In this document: positions 1-11,407 of the stretch, piece after piece
How the letters are laid out: each line of letters starts with the position of its first letter
Position numbering within the stretch: the first letter of the stretch is position 1
From: Isoetes taiwanensis
Taxonomy: Eukaryota > Streptophyta > Lycopodiopsida > Isoetales > Isoetaceae
Reading direction: 5' to 3'
Length of the DNA: 64,000 bases
Assembly (NCBI GenBank): GCA_021234155.1
Contig: JAJEKV010000564.1
Span: 1 to 64,000, forward strand
Position numbers and translations under genes: made by a program
Notes under the pieces: model-generated
What the model saw: only the letters and a program-made list of their open reading frames with translations
Told to the model about the DNA's origin: nothing
Databases searched by the model: none

Positions 1-819
1 TGAAGAAAATCTAAACCCAAACCCGGACCTTTCGGGAGGATGTGAGCAACATCAGGACAAGAAGAACAATAAGAAGATTGCGATAACCAAGAAAATCGAG
101 AATCGGGACAATGGGCAAGAGGAGGGGAGGAGGAGGAGGAGGAGGAGGACCGGTAGGAAGCGAGAGGTGTAAAGTGACAAGGAAGATTGACAAGATAGGA
201 AAACGGCGTAGAGGAAAGACTTGCAGAGAAGGAGAGCATAAAGAGATAGAAGGAGGCTAAAGGAAAGAACCCCGAATTGCCAAAGAAACCCCGGGAGGAA
301 AGGAAGGTGACATCACGTGGAAGGAGGAAGGCCGACAAAGAACACTTTAAACCTTGAAGGGAGAGACCCGAAGAAAGAAGCCAATAAAAGGGGAAGTGAT
401 TCATATTTTTGCAAAGGCTACTTGGGAGATTCGACATTTTGAGGAGGATACGGAGGACTTGATTCCAAGGGTTGCATTTGCAAGATTAACCCGTTAGATC
501 TTGCAAGAATTACAAAGGGCGAATGGCCGGATGATATATTTGCTTGCATTGTAGGAGCAATCGAGTAGAAACTGGTCCGACATTTTGAAGACTCCTAGCA
601 TATGCTCTCTCCATGCAAAAAAGGAGTCACATGCATGCCCGGGGATATGGTGGCTAGATTCATAAAAAGAAGGAAGGGCTAAGTATGTACTTATATATAA
701 AAATTTTGTAAATATAAAAAATATTTTGATTAAGTTGCAGGTGTAATAAAGTACTTAATGGTTTGTAGTAATGGCATGTACAATTGAGATTAATTAATTT
801 GGCAAAAAGTGGCTGATTT
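1..819. other. No gene seen; short GGA repeat
   Basis: Purine-rich at the start, with a GGA triplet repeat at about 119-148, then AT-rich. No open frame here has recognisable protein content. The base composition resembles the decayed gypsy-like sequence at 57-62 kb, but I see no alignable motif. Confidence 0.4.
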
Positions 820-1260
820 GAGCCCCCACGAGATCCGCACGAGTCGCCAAGGCCCTTTCAAAAAGTTTTGAAAGTGCCTCTCGGCGCCTTTGTGTGAGTG
901 TTTAACCCACTGATATATGCCTAGACTTATCTAAACCAGAAACTAAGGGCATACCGGCTTAACTCTCACGATATAAATGGGATTACGCCCTTATATATCC
1001 AAAATTTACAGAGCCCACCCCTCCGTGAGTGCACGGGACCCTTTTCAAAAGTTTTGAAAGTGCCTCTGGCCTTTGTATGAGTGGTCCAGTAAAAGACCTC
1101 ACTCTCAACCACCTCCAAATTCCGGATGTACTTTTTAACCCTAGATTACCTATCAAATACCAGTAGGACCTTGAAGTGATAGACATTCCCAAACCCTAAA
1201 AATTTCTCAAATTAGGGTTACGCACTATAAATATGACCACTACCCTCATTTGTATTCTAT
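820..1260 (+). repeat. Duplicated promoter-like module
   Basis: Two diverged direct copies, about 820-980 and 1011-1235. Both contain the block AAAAGTTTTGAAAGTGCCTC (around 860 and 1045), then GCCTTTGTRTGAGTG, and both end near an ATATAAAT or CTATAAATAT box (about 970 and 1213). The spacing between copies is about 190 bp. This could be a duplicated LTR/promoter segment; no partner LTR was found. Confidence 0.5.
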
Positions 1261-3666
1261 ACTATCCTCCTCACTCCAAAGGCGATCTTCCGGCTCCCGA
1301 GGTGCTCACACATCTGTTTGTTAATCCCATCTACATCAATATAATGGCCACTTCATCATTGGTGATGGTACAAGCGCCCTTTGCTCATAATGGCTGAATC
1401 GACATCAACTTCGGTCTTTATTGTATTTCAAAGGAGATCGATGTGGATGCTACCATAAATATTGCGCCATTCTACCAAGATATCATGGTGAGTTCCATGC
1501 CAAAGATAGGCCCTTCGGTAGAACTTCCCCATGCATAGGGTATTTTGCACCTAAAAACAACCCTTCGTGCATCATTGAATGATGTTCCAAACATCGACAA
1601 GTATTTAAAAAATAGAGTTGCTTTCGCATGCGACCTGCATGACCATATCCAGGCGGATGGGCTTCTTTGCCGGTCTGAGGTCTTTTTTACGTGGGTGGCT
1701 TCAAGTTTGTTATCTTTTGTTGGCCTTCCTCCTTTCCCCATCTCTGCTGCTTTGTAGCCATCTTTTTGTCCCATAGAGTCCCTAACCCAAATAGGTGAAC
1801 CCTCATTTGACCATTGGATATTGAACCCCTTGACTTAGAAGCCGAGAGAAGAAGTTGCTCCCTAGAGTATGAAGTGCAATGTAAATTAGGAAAGCCCGGA
1901 AGGAAAGGAGAGGAAAGGACAAGGTTACTACGTTGAAGACATCATCGACATCATCCCGACCCCATACAAGAATGACAACAAGCGAGAAGAAGACTTTTCG
2001 GGTCTTCGGCGAAGGTTTAGAATAACAAGGATGACTCCTCCACTTGGGTTAGACATCACCCGTCTAACCCGGTCATCATCGAAAGCCAAGAGTACATGTT
2101 GTTGCGACATAAAGAACCTCGGTGCAAAGACAAAGGCTACGGGGTGGGCCGAGCTCCTTCACCTCTGCGCCAATAGCCCGATCTCGATGACTTCATCGGC
2201 CCGGGGAGATCACAAGACTTCCCTATCGGCATCGGAGAAGCCCACACTTACATTGGGCGAGTCATCATCAGAGCATTGAAGCTTATAGCGGCATTGATTG
2301 CAACAAGAGTTGCCCTCGGAGGAGGAATTTATAGCCATCAAAAGCGGATAGGCATTGGGAAAAGACAACAAAAGCGAGCTCATGTCCAACACCTCATCGG
2401 TGGCGCCATCAGGGCTAGAAAGAGGCGGTATCAACTTGACCTCTTCAGGTCCATGTTTGCCAGTTTGAGGACTTGATAGCGATGCCGGTGAATGAGTACT
2501 CAGAAGGGCGGCAGGGATCAAAATCGGAGAAAAGAGGCGTGAGAGGGAGGGACACGACAAAGGCCCTCGGGTTTTACCTTCCACTCTAATCGGCGGAAGG
2601 ATAGCGATCATACCTGCTTTGCCGGTTATTACGGGGAGAAGAAGGTGTTCATGCTTATTAACTTTCTCGAGTTTGGTAGGCATGCTTGGATGCCTCAGGA
2701 CATCGACCATATCATCCTGGTCAAGAGGTCAATAACCTTGAGCGCTTTTGACTTCGCAATCCCATACAGACATTAGGGTAGGTTGGCCGTTGTGGCCTAT
2801 AACGTCGGATAGAAGAGTCGAAGACTTGATAGCGGCACTTCAAGGTGGTACGCCCACCAACATTAATTCTTAGGAACTTGGGACGTACAGTTGGTACAAC
2901 CCAAGTGAAACGGTTAATGCGATTGGTGAAGAGTCGAAGACAACCCGGCATATCGAAGATTCCAAGAATAGATTAAAACTTTTCTTCTCTCTATTATTCA
3001 TTGTAAAAATATTGTACCTTAGGAATATAATTGATGGTATTATGAATGTTCTTTGATATATTTTGTCTCCACAAGTATATCATCAAACAACCAATGCAAT
3101 AATAGACAAAAGCTAATCATAAGAGTGCAATCTAATGTGTATGCAGCTAGAGCACCTAGGAATGTAGAATAAGATTGACAACCTTAGGAAGAGCAAACAC
3201 ACTTAAAGGCAGTTTCAACCAAGGAACCTATTCCAAGAGTTGAGACACCAAACCCGGAAGAGGAGATATCTCAAATGAGATGGGATATCCACCGAACCGA
3301 GAATGTCCAATTACCCCAAACACCTCTTGGTAGAGCAGGACAAGGCAAAGAATCAGGAGAAGGAGATCCCCGGCGGATTGGTCAACTCTAGTTCCGACTC
3401 GAATCTGAGGAGCAGGACAGCGATCGGCTTGAGGACGTCGGGCAGGTACCAACCGTGACAGGCGCAGGATTGAAGCCGACTACGGAAGAAAGTTGACTCC
3501 GCGAGCAATGTGTGGAAAGCAAAAAGTTGGAGCAGTTCTCGAGAACAACAAGTCGGGGATGGAAGTCGAGGCTTGGTTGGATGAAATGAAGAATACGAAA
3601 ATGCTTATAGTATGAAGGATAAGGACAAGGGCAAGGTAGCAACAACCAACCTCAAAGGAAACACCC
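1261..3666. other. No supported gene
   Basis: Open frames exist on both strands but none has a motif, splice context or composition I can defend. The CG-containing, gag-like composition and the gag scrap just downstream suggest decayed gypsy sequence. This is inference only. Confidence 0.35.
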
Positions 3667-3807
3667 AGAATTTGGTGGAAAGGCTATGTCAAAGCCCATG
3701 GGTTAAGCAGAGATAGCTGCAGATTCAAGAAGTTCTCCAAGGCATTGAAGCCTCGTCCAATGATGGTTGGAGAGGAAGCTTTCCCTGTGATTGAAGAAAT
3801 AAACTAA
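3667..3807 (+). pseudogene. Ty3/gypsy gag fragment
   Basis: A 46-residue plus-strand frame begins RIWWKGY and continues with SRD, a cysteine and an FKKFSKALK-like stretch before a stop. The same RIWWKGY block, followed by SRDRSRC and a phenylalanine, occurs in the gypsy gag at 61.7 kb in this window. The pattern of tryptophans followed by F-x3-F/L is typical of the retrotransposon gag domain. Upstream sequence from about 3200 has similar composition but is out of frame. It is a decayed fragment without protease or RT. Confidence 0.6.
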
Positions 3808-4347
3808 ACTCATCACCTTTCTTTAGTATAGGATGCTCTGCAAACCCATGCAAGTACCGTTCTAACGAGATCCTCTGTTGCTCTATAAACTCCTTAGCAC
3901 AGGGGAGCAAGGGAAGATAATAAAAAAAACCAAGTGATGAAATAACACATAATAAAAATCAAACCCACAAGCCACATTTTAGTCCATTGTAAGTCTTAAA
4001 AACAGCATACATGCAGTTCCATTGGTTAAGCGATTTATTGCTTCCCATACAGTTCCATAAGTTCCATCACCCATGCATGCACGCATAAACATAGCTCCCA
4101 AAGAAGCATAAAGTTAGAACAAACAAATCAATCGTTTTTGTCAAACCAAAACTTACGTGTCATATTCATTCAAAAACTTATGCCCTAAAAATTTTCTACA
4201 TCATATTCATTCAACAAAACATTACTACAAAAGGCCCGAGAGCAAAAACTTAAGAAGTGTTACACAAGCAGCAACCATAATCCAGCTTACACAAGTCTTT
4301 TACAAGTTCAAGAGTTTAAAAGCCAAAAACATATTTCAGAACATTTC
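3808..4347. other. AT-rich intergenic stretch
   Basis: No gene, RNA or repeat recognised. It is the 3' flank of the minus-strand Ulp1-like gene. Confidence 0.4.
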
Positions 4348-7300
4348 TTAAATTGTCTTGGGTGGCTTTTTTGCCAGCACCACGGCTTCATGTAGCCTGT
4401 CCAGCATGCTGTTGAATGTATCTCCGTAGTTTGCTACATCAATCTTGTCAAACCAGTCTGGGGTCACCTGCATTTCAGCTATGTTAGCATAAATGAACAG
4501 TAATATGTTCACACAACCAACTCTCGTACCTCGGCAGGCAGCAGCTGCAAATGCTTAAGAATGAAATCTAGGATAAACCATCTTGCATACAATAGTGTGT
4601 ACACCCCACAATCTGAACCATTTTGCTGCTGTGGACCATGTATTTCAATTGGTTGAATGTCAACCATTTCTGATGCAGGGCTCTTCCAAACAACATGCAC
4701 TTCCTTCAATATGCTGCAGTCATACCATGTTAGTGAGAGATGATTTTTAAAAAAGGCAACTAATAGAATTGCATGCAAACAACTTGCCGCGACAAGAGAA
4801 TGGTCATTTAGCGGCGTGGGTTTTGCGGCGTGCGAATCCGTGGCGTCGCGGTGGCGTGACCATACGGCGTCAATGTGGCGTCCGTCGCGGGCATGTCACA
4901 TCGCGGCGTGTGCTGCGGCGTCGACATCGTGACTGGCGGATCTATCGCGCCCGGTGGATATCTGCGCCAGTGGGCGGCGGGTGTCGCGCCGGTGGATGCT
5001 GCGGCGTCACGTCGCATGCGACTGTGGCCCATCGTCACGTTAGGTGGACTTAGGCCCGGGTGGGCGGCGAGGTGTCGCCCGTGGCCGGCGTGGACTTGAG
5101 CGGGTGACGCGTCGATGCGTATTTGCCCGTGTCTTTGTGTCGTGCGCGGAATGTGGCAGATTGACGGCGTCGTCGCGTGACATTAGCGTCGTAGAGCGTA
5201 TGCACGGCGCGGCGCGTGTTTTGCGGCGATGTCTTTGCCATGTCGCATGTCCGCGTCGTCGCGGAATGTGACCGATTGACTAGGCGTCGCTACGTCGCTT
5301 TCTCTTGTTTGTGTTACTCTAGTATTTCGCGGGCAATATCAATGAATGGTACCTTATCATAGAGGGCATATGCATGCTACACCACGCCATTTTGGAACAC
5401 ACAAAAGTACATGCACTAGGTACTTTTGGATTGGGTCTATTTTTCTTGTTCTTTTGGTCAAAACTAATTCAAAAAGTTCAATATAAAATGTCAAAACATA
5501 TCAATGCTCAAAATTAAGATGAGCGATAATACTATTGGAGGTCAAAATGAATGCATTCAATTTAACATTTTAGTTATTGATATTATGTTACTCTAGTATT
5601 GGGTACGGGCATATTTTATGGTTCTAAATGGTACTGAGAATGGTACCTTATCAATCAAAGTGCAGCGAGGGGAAGAGGTGGTTCTCGAGGGTCTAGGAGG
5701 AATAATCTTCCTCAAAATGGACTCTCTCTATTCATGTAGAGGTCTACCGGTCGGGATGGAAAAATACATGACCGTCTGCGGTGGACGGTATGGTATGAGA
5801 CTACTATGCCGCGAGGAAATAAATTTTGAATTCAGAAAAGGTGCATAATCAGAGTCTATGAAAGGAAAGACACTTACATCAGGTAGACACCCACGCATTG
5901 CTCATTCAACCAAGACAAGCCAACCTTTCCAGGATTATCAGAACCAGGATGCTCAAAGAACACGGCTTCAGATTGATGTATCACAAATTCACCTTTGCCC
6001 TCTGAAATAGTAGCTCAAAGTGGGCTTTTGAGATGCACAGGCTACTGAGCATCATATGAAAGAATTGGATTGGCCTTGATGGCCTTCCCTTTCTTCTTCT
6101 CGTTAACCTATTGCAAAGAAATCGAGGTCATCGGGGTGCATGAAGAATCAAAATCAAAATAAAATCCTCGATCATAGTTACCATTGTTCACCGTGATCAC
6201 ATCTGCCTCCCATCATCTACCACATCCAAGTAAGTAGATATCGGTGCATGGGGAAAAGCTGCAATAGCACTCAATTGGATACCTAAAAAGGTTTCTGCCC
6301 CAATCCTCAGCCTTGGTTTCTGAGGAGCTTTGAAATTCAATCTAGCAACTATGGATTTCGTTAGCAAGGTAACTGGTGTGGATGGAGATTTCGGGACACT
6401 CGAGCTATCCTCAAACCTGCCACAATGAAGAAGTCATGTCTGCAGACCCTCCTTGCATGTCTCTAAGTTCCCATAAGCCTCACGGTCAGCCCACTTCTTT
6501 CGGTCCACAGAATCTAGACCGTAATTCTATGCTATATACCTCTCATACTGTGCTATTTTTCTATCTTTCATTGCCTCCCATTCCATCCTCCTTCGAGCTA
6601 TATATTTCTCAGCATATGACTCCAAAGTGTTCTCTTTGTCCTCCCCATCTTCAATATTCTCGAGCATAGCCGGCCACAACCCAGGGCTAGCTCTTTGCAT
6701 CTCTTCAAGAACCTGGCCAGATTTACCTTGCACTTATACTCGGATCAGGGCTCACCTCAAGGCATGCTCAGACAAATCTTGCCCCTTCCTCCTTTTCTGC
6801 TTCATGATAGCCAGCCTCTTTCTGCCCTTTGGAACACCCTGCACAACCACATCCAATCCGTGCTCTTTTGCCAAGTGATCTTGAAGCCTTTGCTTTTTAA
6901 CAGAAGACCACATACAACCTTGAAATAAACAAACATGCCTTTTTTTTTTATTAATGTAGTAATACCTGCGTTCCCAATAAGCCGCCTCATCGATCTCGGA
7001 GTCCTCCTCTAAGTAAGCAGCAACAACTTTTAAATCCGAAGGTACTCCCGCGGTGGGCTTCCCCTCTCTGTCCTCCTTTGCTTCTTGATCTCTCTCGAGG
7101 CCGAAGCTTGCAAAGCATTTGGCTGCCCCTGCTCTTTTTCCTTGGCCTTGGCTTTCATTTGCAACCATGAGAACTTCTTCAGGAGATGCATCTTCCTCAC
7201 TATCATTCTCATTTTGGTCATCATCATCCACAACCATTCTCTTTGAGCACTCGGCTCCCTCGGCTAACCCTTCTTCCTCCGAGGATGCTTCCTTGAACTG

Positions 7301-7398
7301 TAGTACCATCCAGGGCTTCCAAAGCTCCCACTATCATCATCCTCAGCGCCATTACGATAGCCCCACCTTGGTGTTGCCGTTCGGGAGTTGGAGGCCAT
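4348..7398 (-). pseudogene. Ulp1/C48 peptidase-like gene with C2H2-like finger, probably broken
   Basis: Spliced minus-strand gene read from several exons. The last exon (4348-4467) follows an AG at 4468-4469 and ends in TAA. The exon 4530-4713 carries QQQNGSDCGVYTL, the Gln and catalytic-Cys signature of Ulp1/SENP (C48) deSUMOylating peptidases. The exon 5878-6001 carries LSWLNEQCVGVYL, matching the opening motif of that fold, and its GTAAGT donor phase fits the 4713 acceptor. Joined directly, these two exons lack the usual catalytic His and Asp. Further upstream are an open stretch at about 6203-6423, frames separated by two in-frame stops (6.4-6.7 kb), and an acidic N-terminal part (6752-7309) with C-x4-C-x12-H-x4-H near 6.87-6.95 kb. 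The N-terminus is uncertain: ATG at 7398, then a frame change, or ATG at 7309. Ulp1-like domains are common in plant transposons, so host or TE origin is open. Confidence 0.6.
4795..5290. repeat. GC-rich degenerate GGCGTG/GGCGTC block
   Basis: About 500 bp of strongly GC-rich sequence full of GCGGCGT, GGCGTG and GTCGCG words, with sharp edges against AT-rich flanks. It lies inside the long intron between the two Ulp1 exons. No regular period is obvious by eye. Frames on both strands are open only because of composition. Confidence 0.55.
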
Positions 7399-7639
7399 AC
7401 CAAGATGCCATGCTTTTTTTCTCTCTCTTGTTTTCATTTCGACAGCTTTAGACAAGAACATACTATTTCGAACCATTAGATTTTCCCTCAGTTTTAAAAT
7501 TGTAATCGTGATTGCTATCGTACCATTGACATTGATGTTTACAGAATATTTGGTTTCGACCTACTTCAAGTGTAGTTAAGACTCTAGCCAGCAAGATTTT
7601 GTCCAGAAAATCATTTCCAAGCTGAGATTTTTAATTAAT

Positions 7640-8236
7640 AATAATAAGTTGCAATTGAGATGTTGTGGATTGCAATTCAATGTTTTAGCAGTTGTGTTCC
7701 AATCAGATATTTTGAGATGTTGTGAGTTGCAACTCCATATCAGGTTGCAACTTTGTATTCACAATATTTTTCTACACTGTGTCAATAGCTAGAGATCATT
7801 AATAGGATGAACATGATTAGTGGAATGCTTGTATAGCATTTGCATGCTATGGCCAGAAACACCATGCCCCTGGCCAGAAACACCATGCCTATGGCCAGAA
7901 ACACCATGCTTATGGCCAGAAACACCATGCATCCGCGGGAACACCAAGGCTCGGCGGAAATACCATGCCTATGGCGGAAACACCATGCTTATGGCGAAAC
8001 ACCAATTCTCGGCGGAAATAGCCATGCTTATGGCGAAACACCCGCACCTCTAGCGAAACACCATGTCCTTGGCTGGAAACACCAAGGCTTTGGCGAAACA
8101 CCAAGCCTGCGGCGGAAACACCATGCCTCTAGTCATAAACACCAATAAAAAAGTTGCAATTCGGATGGTGTGGGTTGCAATTCAATGTTTTAGCGGTTGT
8201 GTTCCAATCGGATGTTTTGAGATGTTGTGAGTTGCG
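7640..8236 (+). repeat. Minisatellite array A with its spacer
   Basis: A spacer copy (about 7648-7847; GTTGCAATTGAGATGTTGTG ... CATTTGCATGCT) is followed by array A (7848-8146). The array consists of about 20-bp units whose core is ATGGCCAGAAACACCATGC. A truncated second spacer runs 8150-8236. The first units match the other arrays closely; later units carry altered cores such as GGCGGAAACACC and GGCGAAACACC. This is the same higher-order repeat as 14.4-16.3 kb, from which it is separated by the copia element. Confidence 0.85.
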
Positions 8237-8781
8237 GCTTGTTGATATTTGGGGTTCTTATTGGCATCACCTTTGCGGCGGCGATCCATGAACGGATGCC
8301 ACAAGGCTGCCACAAATGCTCATGGATCAACAAAGAAGATGGGAAGAAACTCCAAGAACAAGAACAAAAGAAAGAATGAAAAAAAGCGAGAATCATATTG
8401 ATGCTCCAAAGGAGGTGCTCCAAAGCGTGAGCAAAGCCTAAACAATGAGAGGAAATGCTCTCTCTAAATATTAGAGCAAAACCCTAACCCTAGCCCGACA
8501 TCTCACCAGATCCCACGAGATCTAGGCTAAATCACGGGCCATGGATTGTGGGGTCCAATTATGACAAATACATGTGGCATATGCCACCTACCATATATAT
8601 GGGCTAAATCACGGGCCCTAGATCAAGTGGTCCAATGTGATGAATACATGTGGCCTATGCCACTCCATACATATGTTTGCCAAAAGGGCTAACACTCCCC
8701 ACCACCAAACTATGTAGAACCTTTATAACATCGGGTTAAACATTTACTTGAGGGGCCAAAGTGAGGGGAAATAATGATGTC
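8237..8781. other. No gene; 77-bp direct duplication
   Basis: GGCTAAATCACGGGCC begins at 8525 and again at 8602, and the following sequence (ACATGTGGCnTATGCCA) is repeated too, so two diverged 77-bp copies span about 8524-8678. There is nothing else I can name before the left copia LTR. Confidence 0.6.
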
Positions 8782-9047
8782 GTTGATTTCGCGGATGTAC
8801 TAATGGATTGTAGGTGAAGGGTTTTGATCATGAACCGGGCTATCGGATGTATAGTCAACGTTAATATGTTTTGGGTCAATAACCTCCTTCTAATGTTATT
8901 CTGTAGCAATCTAATGGTTGAAGTTATGATGCATATATAAAAGACTTGTTAACCATTGAAGTTGTTGATTGAGTAGAATGAGATTGAACAGAAATTCAAG
9001 ATTGATTTAAATTGTCTAGATCAATTTGGTCGGTATCATTCTCTTCA
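8782..9047 (+). repeat. Left copia LTR (5' part missing)
   Basis: Matches 13721-13999, including the shared GTTGATTT start, a TATATAAAA box at 8934-8942, and an end in TCTCTTCA. Several differences from the right LTR are CAG to CGG changes. The 5' limit of the element was not found; no convincing target-site duplication. Confidence 0.8.
8934..8942 (+). promoter_or_regulatory. TATA box of left LTR
   Basis: TATATAAAA, conserved at the same place in the right LTR (13880-13888). Likely element promoter. Confidence 0.6.
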
Positions 9048-9048
9048 T

Positions 9049-9059
9049 TGGTATCGAGC
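9049..9059 (+). promoter_or_regulatory. Primer binding site
   Basis: TGGTATCGAGC begins 2 bp after the left LTR. It matches the initiator-Met tRNA 3'-end complement used by many plant copia elements (TGGTATCAGAGC) with one base missing. Confidence 0.7.
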
Positions 9060-9632
9060 AGATAAACATGGAAACAAGCGTGTTGGGCAAAATCTACTTA
9101 ATGCTATAGAGGTATTCAAAGTGAGAGTGGCTTCCAAATCCGGAAGCAAAGTATTAAAGAGGTTTTGAATTTGAAAATTTATGGTACTTGATTGAGCCAA
9201 GTACAAGCGGCGTTATGGTGGTACTAATGTTGTCTTAGGGACATCTAGTAGGAGGAGCTAGCTCTAGTTCAGATGAAGCAAGCTCAATAGCTGGTGGAGG
9301 TGCAGGACTGCTGCAGGAAGCAATAACATTGTACAAGTAGTATCTGCAACAAGCACAGAAATGGATGAACAACTCAAAATCATGGAGGCACAAGCAATTA
9401 TTTCTTTGTAAGGTTAGTCCGGGGAATTAAGTTGAAATTGAGAGGGTTAAGTCCTAAGGAGATGTGGCAAAAGATATGATCAAAAATTATGAAACTAAAA
9501 CTTCTTCCCAAATAGATGTCTTGGAAAAAGCTGGCTAAGAAAATTAAAATTACATGATAGGGAGAACATAGGAATTTCTTGAGAAGTTTGACTCAATCAT
9601 AGCTGATTTAGAAGGAGCTGGTGTTATTCTAA
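9060..9632 (+). pseudogene. Degraded copia gag N-terminal region
   Basis: No continuous frame, but a gag-like stretch is readable in pieces, such as LNEQYQLLAIS just before 9660, which resembles the copia gag motif preceding the LPxxY segment. Stops and shifts show decay. Confidence 0.55.
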
Positions 9633-11396
9633 ATGAGCAGTACCAGCTATTGGCCATATCCAGCACATAATGCCTATCTTGCTACCTTAGTAAGAAACAT
9701 TGCTAGAACTAAGGAACACGCCATCCAAATTATAAGAACAGAATTTGAGCAGAAACAAATTGGGTATGAGGATGATGAGCAGACCACAGAGGTCTTATTT
9801 GCTGGAAAATACAAAGGAAAGAAAATTGGCAGTAATAGTGATAAGGAGAGGATTGGACCATGTTATAATTGCAATAGTTATGGGCATTTAAAAGCTGACT
9901 GCCCTAAAATGAGGAAAGATACAGTTTGCTACAATTGTGATGGTAAGGGCCATATTGCTTCAAACTGTTCAAGCCCGAGGGGTCTAAACTATAAAGGAAG
10001 AGGCAGAGGCAGGGGAAATAGAGGGGGATCTGCTGCCAGAGGAAGGGGTACAACCAAGACTAGTCTATCTTTGAACCTAACTCAAGAGTCTCGGGGTGAT
10101 GAAGATGAACAAAGCGAAGATGAAGAGGTAAATTCTGAACTATGTCACTTACAAAAGGATGAAAATAACCATGATATGATGATTTTAGATTCAGGAGCTG
10201 AGAGGACAGTAACCTCATCTACACACATGCTTAAAGATTGCAGGGGAATCAAAGGAGGGCATGTGCAATTAGGAAATGGAGAGTTACAAGATATTAAAGA
10301 CACTGGAATGTTGGAGCTTTATGATTTGGATGGAAAAGCAGTTAAATTAAAAGAAGTACTCTGTGTACCAGGATTAGTCAGAAATTTGATTTCTGTGTGC
10401 CAGTTAGTAGATCTTGGGTATAAAGTTTTATTTGAAAGATTACAATGTAAGGTGTTTCATGATAATAAATTAAAGTTTGTTGGCAAGAGAGTTGGAAATT
10501 TGTTTGGTCTGAATTCTGATCATTTAACTCAAAGTGTCAATCTGGTAACTTGTTCAGATGTTAAACTATGGCATGAAAGAATGTGTCATGTAAATTCAAA
10601 AACAATTGAGCTTTTGATTAAAAGGGGATTGCTGGAGGCATCTGAAATCAAAGGGGAAAAGTTTAAATGTGCAGGTTGCATTCTAGGCAAACATACAAGG
10701 TTGCCTTTCAAAAAATCCATGAAAAGGGCAAAAGGGGTGCTGGATCTAATCCATTCAGACCTATGTGGACCATTGAATATATCAAGTCTCTCTGGGAAGA
10801 GATATTTCATTACCTTTGTAGACGACTATAGCAGAATGGCCAAGGTTTACTGCCTAAGCACCAAGGATCAAGCTCTTCTAGCATTTAAGAAATTTGTAAA
10901 TGAAGTACAATTGGAAACTGGAAGAAAAGTTAGATGCTTACGAACAGATAGAGGAGGAGAATTTTTGTCAAATGAGTTCAAGCACTACTGTAATGAATTA
11001 GGCATCAAACGACAGTTAACTTGCAGATTCTCCCCTCAACAAAATGGAATTGCTGAGAGAAGAAATAGAACAATACTTAATGCTGTCAGAAGCATGCTCA
11101 AGTATTCAGGGCTGCCTAACTTTCTTTGGGAGGAGGCGGTTATGACAGCAGTGTTTGTCCAAAATTTATTACCCTCCATAAGCATTAAGGGGCAGATTCC
11201 ATTGACACTTTGGTGTTCAAAGAACCCTGACTATAGCAGGCTGAAAGCCTATGGTTGTTTGGCATATGCTCATGTGCCGGAAGAACTCAGGAAGAAGTTG
11301 GATGACAGAGCATATATTACTTACATGGTAGGGTATGATTCACAATCCAAGGCTTATATAGATTATATGATCCAAGCAAACGGAGAATCATTATAA
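9633..11396 (+). CDS. Copia gag C-terminus, protease and integrase
   Basis: 587-residue frame. Two CCHC zinc knuckles (C-x2-C-x4-H-x4-C) at residues 77-90 and 99-112 mark the nucleocapsid part of gag. A DSGA aspartic-protease site lies at 186-189. The integrase zinc finger uses H316, H321, C348 and C351, and the catalytic triad is D378, D441 and E477 with the expected D-D35-E spacing. The frame is entered by a shift near 9660, so the ATG at 9633 is probably not the original start. The stop at 11394 results from a shift in the TATATG run near 11360, after which the next frame carries the expected SRDV-type integrase tail. Function: particle protein, polyprotein cleavage and cDNA insertion. Confidence 0.92.
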   Translation: MSSTSYWPYPAHNAYLATLVRNIARTKEHAIQIIRTEFEQKQIGYEDDEQTTEVLFAGKYKGKKIGSNSDKERIGPCYNCNSYGHLKADCPKMRKDTVCYNCDGKGHIASNCSSPRGLNYKGRGRGRGNRGGSAARGRGTTKTSLSLNLTQESRGDEDEQSEDEEVNSELCHLQKDENNHDMMILDSGAERTVTSSTHMLKDCRGIKGGHVQLGNGELQDIKDTGMLELYDLDGKAVKLKEVLCVPGLVRNLISVCQLVDLGYKVLFERLQCKVFHDNKLKFVGKRVGNLFGLNSDHLTQSVNLVTCSDVKLWHERMCHVNSKTIELLIKRGLLEASEIKGEKFKCAGCILGKHTRLPFKKSMKRAKGVLDLIHSDLCGPLNISSLSGKRYFITFVDDYSRMAKVYCLSTKDQALLAFKKFVNEVQLETGRKVRCLRTDRGGEFLSNEFKHYCNELGIKRQLTCRFSPQQNGIAERRNRTILNAVRSMLKYSGLPNFLWEEAVMTAVFVQNLLPSISIKGQIPLTLWCSKNPDYSRLKAYGCLAYAHVPEELRKKLDDRAYITYMVGYDSQSKAYIDYMIQANGESL

Positions 11397-11407
11397 GTCG
11401 AGATGTA

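Noticed and set aside
4769-5271. Arg-rich frames on both strands
   Set aside because: Produced by the GC-rich GGCGTG block; no protein features and located in an intron.
5618-5848. Plus-strand frame of 76 codons
   Set aside because: Lies in the intron of the minus-strand Ulp1-like gene, with no motif or splice context.
8775-8781. Left copia LTR start at TG 8775 or 8779 with a target duplication ATAA
   Set aside because: The right LTR appears to start at 13448 after a purine tract, and the sequences before the shared block do not match; the 4-base similarity is too weak.
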